Below are positions 57,471 to 64,000 of a stretch of DNA of 64,000 nucleotides, piece after piece. The stretch spans positions 82,558,903 to 82,622,902 of the forward strand of contig OX235262.1 in NCBI GenBank assembly GCA_944472135.2, read 5' to 3'. Both the position numbers and the translations under genes were made by a program. Under the pieces are notes generated by a model. That model was not told where the DNA came from and did no database searches. It saw only the letters and a program-made list of their open reading frames with translations. Within the stretch, counting starts at the first letter, position 1, and each line of letters starts with the position of its first letter. This stretch comes from Trichobilharzia regenti (taxonomy: Eukaryota; Platyhelminthes; Trematoda; Strigeidida; Schistosomatidae).

Positions 57471-57610
57471 GAAAACGTTTGCTTATTGAGCTTATTGAAA
57501 TACGCTGAGGCTAAAGCTATTCATAAACTTAAGCCCCCCCCCCTTGTGTATCCAAAAACAATTTGTTATTACTCTTAACCTACCTTGGTAATCCTTAATT
57601 GATTGGATTA
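57471..57610 (+). pseudogene. PLE C-terminal scrap
   Basis: LLKYAEAKAIHKLK, a run of ten C, then CVSKNNLLLLLTYLG-like residues, corresponds to the AEAIAI..KPxLCIQKxxVxxLxLPW end of PLE proteins. The C-run shifts the frame. Confidence 0.55.
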
Positions 57611-57681
57611 CCAAACGCTGTGTTAATTATTCTTAATCTGTTTTTTGTCACTTTGTTTAATTTAAGTTTACCATATATATT

Positions 57682-57988
57682 TGTGGTGATAGCAGGTGGC
57701 TAGCCAATTGGTAGACATTAATCTACGTCAATGTCTAGGTCACTAATATGGGCCGTGAGAAAATATGAACAAGGCTGTTTCAACAACCAGTCATAGCAAA
57801 CTTAAACGTGGGCAAATATGATTCGCAGATAGATGGCTTCACCTTCCGAGGAACTCGAAAACGACTAATCAGAAGACTGCGTTTGTCTACTTGACTAGGC
57901 TATAATAATGTATGTGAAATATATATAAATATGTGTTGGTTTCCGTAATAAAATGATCTGTTGCCGGCCCTTGTCTTCTCTTGTTACA
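57682..57988 (+). mobile_element. Solo LTR (family 1)
   Basis: A 307-bp unit from TGTGGTGATAGCAGG to TTGTTACA, plus orientation, with an AATAAAATG polyadenylation-type signal near 57947. Flanks TATT and TACT are a possible 4-bp duplication with one change. It is the reverse complement of the 40.2-kb copy at high similarity. Confidence 0.8.
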
Positions 57989-57992
57989 TACT

Positions 57993-59119
57993 GACATGAC
58001 AAGTAAATGTACCATCAGATTGTTTGAAATGTGTAGCGCAAATACATCACATTTTTCAGATAATCTCTGTCTTCTAATAACGCTATCAAAATTTATAAAA
58101 AGGACCAATTGTTTTAGATGTCATTTATTTTAATTTGTTTTATTATCCACGTTTTCCTGGTAAGTAGTAGTCTGTCCTCTTGCTGGAAACCATAATAATT
58201 CAACCGAGGGCTTTTGTGGAAAACTGCAGGCAGGATGAGAGAGATAAACGATTCACAAAAACACTTCATCTGTAGTCACCTTGGTGAATACATGTACAGA
58301 AACTAGTCTAATTTAGCATCTGATGCTCCTTATTATAGCCAGGATGTAATTTTAAGCCAAGTCAGAGAAAGATAACCTGTTTAATGCGTTTTCAAGCATT
58401 TTCTTGTCAACATACCTCATGTTTCGAGCAAACATTCTTCATTTTTATAATTGATAGGCTAAAGGTCACATGTGCATTCGCAATCCTGGAACGCTATTGT
58501 TGAACTTTGCTACCATCACTAAATCTCTTTCAGTGTTATCCTCTATTAGCTAACATGGCTTAACGTGAAGTGCAATAGCTTGTTATGCACAAAACATGTC
58601 TTAGCTATCTCAGTCAATGTAATTTCATACCCCTATTGACTGACTTCCCTTCCTTAAATAGTACTCTACATCTGACATCAGTAGAGTTCAATCTATTGTA
58701 CCATTCAACACAGGAGATATAACGCAAATATCTTCGGTCAAAGATAGTTAGGCTTTTCATTTCAACCACTTAACTTCCTATCTTTGAAAAAGGAGCCATT
58801 TCAGACCGATCATGCATCATCATCTTAAACTTGGCATCAGTTACACATATACGCAGAAATTAGTGTACACAATCATCATTTCGGTTGCATCTTAACTTTA
58901 ATGAAAATACGGAACATTTGGAATTCAGGAAAAAAAAGTTTAGTGACAGTATACAGGATAAATATTTAGTGATATGAAATACGATATTTACGTTGTATTT
59001 TAAAGAGAAGTTAATTAAGTTTGATACAACTGAAGCTTAACAACTAAATAAAGACAGTTTGAAGTAGTCATCTGTGGTGTACTTATCAAGATGTCTACCA
59101 TTTAAGAACCAGAGCATTT
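57993..59119. other. AT-rich DNA, nothing recognised
   Basis: No recognisable feature. Confidence 0.3.
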
Positions 59120-59318
59120 CCGAGAATTGGATTTGTAAGGATTTTGTTTGATTGGTTGAAGGGTCTAATCATAAGCTGACATCAGTTACAGAACCATTGG
59201 AAAAACTTATAGTACTGTACAGCTGTTTCGTTTCAGTTTTGAACTACTCATCGGTGCTCACCTTCTGGTTACAAGGTGAGCTCGTAGACCACTGAGCCCT
59301 GTGGGACCCGATCAAATG
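59119..59318 (-). mobile_element. SINE-A copy (minus) of an inverted pair
   Basis: Tail complement from CCGAGAATTGGATTTG to AAGCTGACATCAG, hammerhead region 59208-59262 (CCGAUGA, decayed stem II, GAAA, ACAGCUGU, GUA in place of GUC), no clear B box, head complement CTCGTAGACCACTGAGCC to GGGACCCGAT. The partner follows 20 bp later. Confidence 0.75.
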
Positions 59319-59340
59319 GTCAATATTCTTCCAGTTCATG

Positions 59341-59552
59341 ACATAGCAGAAGTAAGAATTCATGGGCCATTAGATAAGGTCCCAGTGGTTAAATGGCCTA
59401 CGAGCTCGCCTTTTAACCGGAAGGTCTTGGATTCGAACACCGGTGGGTTCGCACCGATGAGGAGTCACAAAGGGGACGAAAAAACTCTCCAGTACTCCTT
59501 GGTGGCTTTTCAGTGGTTCTCTCACTGATGTCAGCTCATGATGAAATCCTCT
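59341..59552 (+). mobile_element. SINE-A copy (plus) of an inverted pair
   Basis: Leader GCAGAAGTAAGAATTCATGG, head GGTCCCAGTGGTTAAATGGC, B box GGATTCGAACACC, worn hammerhead (59453-59500; CCGAUGAGG insertion, GGAC/GAAA, stem III lost) and tail GATGTCAGCTCATGATGAAA. It has the same head-to-head arrangement as the pair at 5 kb, with independent divergence. Confidence 0.8.
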
Positions 59553-60212
59553 GACTGAAGCATTTGTTTAGTCCATTCAAGAACAAGCTAACTAACTATA
59601 TGCCCTTAAATATTCAAACCAAAAACAAAATATCACTTTTATCTGGGACTACAAATAAATTGTTTTTGTTTAGTTCATACTAGACAAAATAAAACATGAC
59701 ATTCCTAATTTGTGTAATATATCCTTTGTAATTAAAATGCCTGTATCTTAAGTTAAACTGATGCCTTCTTTTGAACTTCCAAGCCGAATGCATGAGAGAA
59801 ATCTTTATTTAAACAATTATCAGAGCATCTGGTGCTAAATTAATCTGCATATTTACATTTGCGTTATATAAAGATTCAATTTGCATTTCTATGTGCTAGT
59901 ACTGGTATCATACATACCTTGCTTGAAATCCTCTAAACGTATGTATTTAACTGCTATTATTAGTGAATAACACTGGTTGCACAATATAAATATACGCTGG
60001 TGACAAGGTTTATTATGTATGCAGTGCTCACAACTTCTAATCACTAAATCTTCCTTTACATAAAAACAGTGTTCCCCATATATAATTTAGTATATTGAAA
60101 GTAAGTTAGCTGAAAAGGATTTCCTTTGCTTAACCATCTATTATTGAAAACAATATTCATCTAAACCCATTAAACTCATAGTCTTTTGATGTAATGAAAG
60201 TTATTTTCAGGT
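59553..60212. other. AT-rich DNA, nothing recognised
   Basis: No recognisable feature. Confidence 0.3.
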
Positions 60213-60213
60213 A

Positions 60214-60412
60214 TCAGGATTTCATCATCAACTGATATTGACTAGGCAACCAATGGAAAGCGTGGAAGTAGTGGGCAGCTGTTTCGTCCTAGTTTTGGAG
60301 TCTTCATCAATATACACTCACTCCAAAACAGTTATCCAGTACTTGCAGGTTTTTCAATGGCTCTCAAACCGATATCAGTTCATGACGAAATACTCTAACC
60401 AATCAAATCCTT
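60214..60412. mobile_element. Two SINE-A 3' halves joined head to head
   Basis: 60214-60318 is a minus-strand SINE-A 3' half (tail plus hammerhead: UUGAUGA, GGAC, GAAA, ACAGCUGC). 60322-60412 is a plus-strand 3' half starting at CAAAACAGTTATCCAGTAC, i.e. within the ribozyme. No tRNA-like head is present on either side. The junction lies inside the hammerhead. Confidence 0.7.
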
Positions 60413-60820
60413 GCAAGCCAACACTTGAATTTACAATTTTCTTATCATCATGTATTATTATGTGATATAGAACAGATTAGGATTCAAGGAGGATCGTAAA
60501 GATTTTATGAAATCTTATTTTGGATATCAAAGCAATATGCAGAGAATATCCCACAGGAGATATTGCCAGATGGTGTTCTTATTTTACATCAATCAATGTG
60601 TCACTCAACTAATGTCACAAAAATCACTGGCCTATTATTTAAAACCTCAAACAATTCTGTTAAAACGTTTTTACTGTCTTATTTTCAAAGTGCAGTATAA
60701 TCGTGCACTGTATGAAAATCAAATACTTATGGATAAACTGTCATCAGTATAGAACAAAACAGAAATATAGACCGATCAGATAAAGGGTCAGCACTAACTC
60801 CATTTTTAATATTATTTATT
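60413..60820. other. AT-rich DNA, nothing recognised
   Basis: The plus open frame at 60507-60752 has no motif. Confidence 0.3.
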
Positions 60821-60821
60821 T

Positions 60822-61041
60822 TACTCCACTGTGTTGTGAATAGAGCATAGGGCTTCAGGCTTAAGCTTTCAGTTTTCAACAGCGATTATGTTTGGTTTAC
60901 AGGATGGGGTTGCTAACTTTACACTCACTCTTATTTCTTTACCAGACTTATTATGTGTTACTAGTGTATCGGTAAGATATCGAACCCCGGATCACTTGTG
61001 GCCCCGTTAGTGAGTACTCTACCACTGAACCACAGACGCAC
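60822..61041 (-). mobile_element. SINE-C copy (minus)
   Basis: Complement of the shared 3' end (AGAGCATAGGGCTTCAGG), GGATGGGGTTGCTAACTTTA block, B box complement ATCGAACCCCGG, head complement CTCTACCACTGAACCACAGA. Confidence 0.8.
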
Positions 61042-61310
61042 AATAATTATAACTCGTGGTAACCTACTCAGTGGTAGCTAGTGACAGAATCCTGAACCAA
61101 CTGGGACTCGAAACTAGCACACATTGATCCAAAAGTCAGAACTTCATTCAATGGTTCATCGGATCATGATTCAGTCTTCAGCTCCAATGAAATTCACCAT
61201 GACCGTAACACCAAAAGTAGTTATAGTTTGACAAACATGCTTCCCTTCAACCTAATCACATAATTATCTTTCTAAACTGAATCAAAATATATGCACAACT
61301 GGAAGGCTTT

Positions 61311-61556
61311 TGCGTCGGTGGCATAGTGGTTAGAACGCTCGCCGACCATGCACATGGGCCGGGGTTCGATCCCCGGTCGAAGCACTCCTATACCTTACTG
61401 AGCCAGAAATAATGCTGGTAAAGAGGAAAGGTTGGGCATGAGGCTAACAACCGCATCCTGTAAAAATAATCACTTTGTCCTGCAGAAACTTCAAGCCACC
61501 AGCTTGAAGCCCTATGTTCCACTGGGAACGTGAAGGGAAAGTTAAAGTTAAGTTAA
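61311..61556 (+). mobile_element. SINE-C copy, best preserved (plus)
   Basis: Head TGCGTCGGTGGCATAGTGGT with a good A box, B box GGGGTTCGATCCCC, body TAATGCTGGTAAAGAGGAAA and GGGCATGAGGCTAACAACCG, a tail hairpin (CTTCAAGCCACCAGCTTGAAG, first 20 nt region), 3' end GAAGCCCTATGTTCCACTGG and a terminal AGTTAA-type tandem repeat. Both pol III boxes look functional. Confidence 0.85.
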
Positions 61557-62183
61557 GAAGATTTTTTGCAGAAGTGGTACCAAACCTTAAATTTTACAGA
61601 TACTTAGGTCCCATTATTTAGAAATTTGAAATCATTATCTTAATTCATATTTATCTAGTGATAGTAATCAGAAACGTTTATTCATACCCTTTCAACTATT
61701 ACAGTGACGTGAAAATGTACATGAAATTGTATAAAGTTTTTCTTGTCACCTTGTAAAATGTATCTCCACAATGACTGCCTTATTCAGTTGCTTTTCTTTT
61801 AAGATTAGAAATAAACAAACTAAGGTAGAAATAAGTGCATGGATCAACTAATGGGATTATCTTAATCTTATCAGAGTGCATATACATATATATTTATTCA
61901 TCACACATATTTCAACCCACTCAGTAATATATATATATATATGTTTATTATGAAATAACTAATCAATAATAATAATCCAGGGATCATAGCTTCTAAACAG
62001 TAAAATGATAGTGTAACTAACTGATATGACTAAAATAAGCAATAATAACAAGTGTTTGCTGGCAGCTGTTTGTAATTATTATGTTTGCTATTCATACTGA
62101 ACTGCGTAGATGCAGGTTTATGCTTGCTGATATTACAGTAGGTTAAAATAAACATACACAGTTTAAGGTGCTTTTTAAATATT
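61557..62183. other. AT-rich DNA with TA repeat
   Basis: TA run at 61926-61943. No gene recognised. Confidence 0.35.
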
Positions 62184-62590
62184 TCTTTACGTTCCCAGTG
62201 TGGAACATAGGCCCTCAAGTTACAGGCTTGAAGTTTCCATAGCACAAGGTGATTATTTTTTCAGGATGCGGTTGCTAGCCTCATAGCAAGCCCCCCCCCA
62301 TCTTTACCAGTCTTGCTACTGCGTCGGTGGCACAGTGGTTAGGACTCTCGCCGACCATGCACATGGTTCAGGGTTCGATACCCAGCCAACTCACATCTGA
62401 TATCTATGGTCGGCCTGCAAAATTTGGGTTACCGATATCACATGCTGAAAATTCCATGCATGCACTAAAAGAAACGGTGTAGAAACAATCTGAAATCAAA
62501 ATAAAATAAAAAAAGGAGCGCGTCGGCCAGGGATCCAAACCCGGACCACATGCGGGGTCGGCAAGCACTTTGCCGCTATGCCACCGACGC
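62184..62590 (-). mobile_element. SINE-C copy split by another SINE-C
   Basis: The minus-strand 3' part is at 62184-62320 (complement of the shared end, then GGATGCGGTTGCTAGCCTCA). The minus-strand head is at 62515-62590 (B box complement GGGATCCAAACCCGG, ending GCCACCGACGC). The piece between is a plus-strand SINE-C variant. A C9 run lies at 62291-62299. Confidence 0.75.
62321..62514 (+). mobile_element. SINE-C tail variant, nested insertion
   Basis: Head GCGTCGGTGGCACAGTGGTT, B box GGGTTCGATACCC, then an unusual 3' part (CAAAATTTGGGTTACCGATA) and an A-rich end (AAAATAAAATAAAAAAA). The tail matches 7341-7460 in opposite orientation. It lacks the GAAGCCCTATG end of ordinary SINE-C. Confidence 0.75.
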
Positions 62591-62904
62591 AAAGAGCTTA
62601 ATGTACACATTTTCAGAGCATTTCATGGTAGTGTTCATGATTTCACTTTGTAAGACATATATATTTCACATTACCATGCATAGTGTTCAATTTTCACTCG
62701 GTAGCAAAATTAAATGAATAACGCCTTTCATGACGGAATAATTTCTTTGGGTAGAATATACATAACATTATAACCTTAACAAGATAATGAGCAACAAATT
62801 TCTCTCAGAACTTTGTCGGCTGATAAATAACACAGTACCAATTTATGTTATTTGGAACAAAATTTTAAAAACGTTGGAGTCTAGGGTTTTTATTTATTTT
62901 TGAT
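62591..62904. other. AT-rich DNA, nothing recognised
   Basis: No recognisable feature. Confidence 0.3.
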
Positions 62905-62907
62905 TTG

Positions 62908-63010
62908 ATGTCAACTAGAGAAGCGTAGAAAATCACGGAGTGCTGGATAGTCATTTCATCACAGTTTGGAACGCTTCAGCACTACGCATCTACTACCCCA
63001 TCAAGGATGC
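62908..63010 (-). mobile_element. SINE-A 3' half (minus)
   Basis: Tail complement GATGTCAACTAGAGAAGC and hammerhead region (62938-62992): CUGAAGC core, GUUCC/GUGAU, GAAA, AUC and stem I GUAGUG/CAGCAC. The head is missing after CCCCATCAAGG. Confidence 0.6.
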
Positions 63011-63179
63011 GTTTTTACGCGATCAAACACGAAAAAACATCAAACTCCCATATAACAAACTCTCGAAAATTAGTGTTATGCTCAGTAGTGACTGTCTGTG
63101 AGACACAGTTGCCTGGAGTTTTTATAAGAGGTTGTGATGAGTGAGTTTCATCAGGTAGGGTGTGATATCAAATGCTCAA

Positions 63180-63425
63180 TGATGGCATTGGTTGGTGATC
63201 GTGCTGAAATCATGAGGTAACAGAAGTTAGAATTCATGGGCGATGAATTCGCAGCCAAACTACTGAACGGTCACGCAGTTTGGCCTCTCAACCTAAACGT
63301 GTCGGATTCAACCCGTTGGATGGTAGTGGGTGCTGAATTTTCTTAAACTAAGATGAAAATCAATACTCTCTGGTTTTCAGTGGTTCTCTAAATGACATCA
63401 ATTCATGATAAAACTCCAAACATTG
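63180..63425 (+). mobile_element. SINE-A copy, diverged (plus)
   Basis: Leader AACAGAAGTTAGAATTCATG, head with AACTACTGAACGGTCACGCA, worn B box (TCGGATTCAACCC), hammerhead region 63328-63385 with CUGAAUU and GAAA, tail CTCTGGTTTTCAGTGGTTC. The ribozyme is dead. Confidence 0.7.
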
Positions 63426-64000
63426 TTATTCTGTTACGGAATTTTACTCCACTAGCTTGTCCGAATTCTCTTCTTATATCAATGAAAATTTTTCATAGCT
63501 GAATTTAAGTGTGAATAAAGTTGATTCACACGCTTTGATTCCATTTTTGTACCAGTAGCCAGTATATAAAAAAGTGTACTTTTTACGATGTTTTTCTTCT
63601 TAGGCCAGTTTTCTTTTAATCCGAATAACAGTATTTATGTCACAAATAGTCATACACTGAAATGAAAATAGATATATTGTACAAGATTCATAGTATTGGT
63701 TTCACAAAGTGGACTTATTAGTGTAGTGAAATTAACGAACTTTTAATGGGCTTACCATACACCTCTATTTTTCTGTGAACAGTACAAGTTGAAGCTTTTT
63801 AAAGCTTGCCGTGACTCAGCATGATGACTGTATGCTTATTAGGTTATTAGAACGGTTTCTTGATGCAGCTGACACATATTTTTTTTCTGAAAAAACTAGT
63901 CAGAATGTACTGTATTTGTTAGTTTTCCTCTTATTCAAACTAAAAGTACATTAAAACTTGATTGTTGTGTTATATAAACAAGATTTCTAGTTTAAAAACA
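63426..64000. other. AT-rich DNA, nothing recognised
   Basis: No recognisable feature up to the window edge. Confidence 0.3.

Noticed and set aside
1..64000. CRISPR array or bacterial operon
   Set aside because: No regularly spaced short direct repeats and no bacterial gene organisation; the repeats are dispersed eukaryotic retroelements.

Overview
The window reads as gene-poor, AT-rich eukaryotic repeat DNA, most likely from a blood fluke (Schistosomatidae, Schistosoma or a close relative). Three things point there: many Penelope-like retroelements (PLEs) with GIY-YIG endonuclease remnants, RTE-type LINE fragments with the FADDL reverse-transcriptase box, and a tRNA-derived SINE carrying a hammerhead ribozyme (HHR) like the Sm-alpha family of Schistosoma mansoni. 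The species is not decided. No intact host gene can be supported. Three short open frames next to plausible splice signals (37163-37290, 41435-41745, 51329-51583) are listed as weak exon candidates.

Repeat classes, with working names. SINE-A: tRNA-like head, then an HHR with stem II GUCC/GGAC. SINE-B: a different tRNA-like head, then an HHR with stem II GUGC/GCAC. SINE-C: tRNA-like head whose 3' end is shared with the RTE LINE. RTE LINE: minus-strand pieces near 2.8, 28.2, 30.3 and 35.7 kb, and plus-strand pieces near 34.7, 40.8 and 50.4 kb. A second LINE subfamily sits at 12.6 kb. PLE: at least twelve pieces, often with inverted terminal repeats. Three solo LTRs of one LTR-retrotransposon family lie near 40.2, 53.4 and 57.7 kb, and a Gypsy-like reverse-transcriptase scrap lies near 0.9 kb.

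Layout. 0.9-3.2 kb: Gypsy and LINE scraps. 4.9-9.4 kb: inverted SINE-A pair, 272-bp palindrome, SINE-C variant, inverted SINE-B unit with target-site duplication, PLE-end palindrome. 10.9-14.9 kb: PLE with inverted 5' part, PLE split by a LINE, SINE-B unit. 15.6-17.7 kb: SINE-A and SINE-C. 17.9-25.9 kb: PLEs. 26-32.8 kb: dense SINE, tRNA-like, LINE and PLE mixture. 33.8-36.4 kb: PLE and LINE. 38-46.3 kb: SINE-C, SINE-A, solo LTR, LINE, PLE. 48-55.6 kb: PLE end, LINE, SINE-A, solo LTR, PLE. 57-63.5 kb: PLE tail, solo LTR, many SINEs.

The most interesting theme is self-cleaving RNA. Two SINE families and the PLE ends carry separate hammerhead cores, each with a very short palindromic stem III, a geometry that would favour cleavage as dimers. 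The second theme is inverted (head-to-head) copies. Three SINE-B units share nearly the same inversion breakpoint, and two of them have convincing target-site duplications, so the inverted form may itself be what mobilises. All assignments come from reading the sequence; no database search was run.
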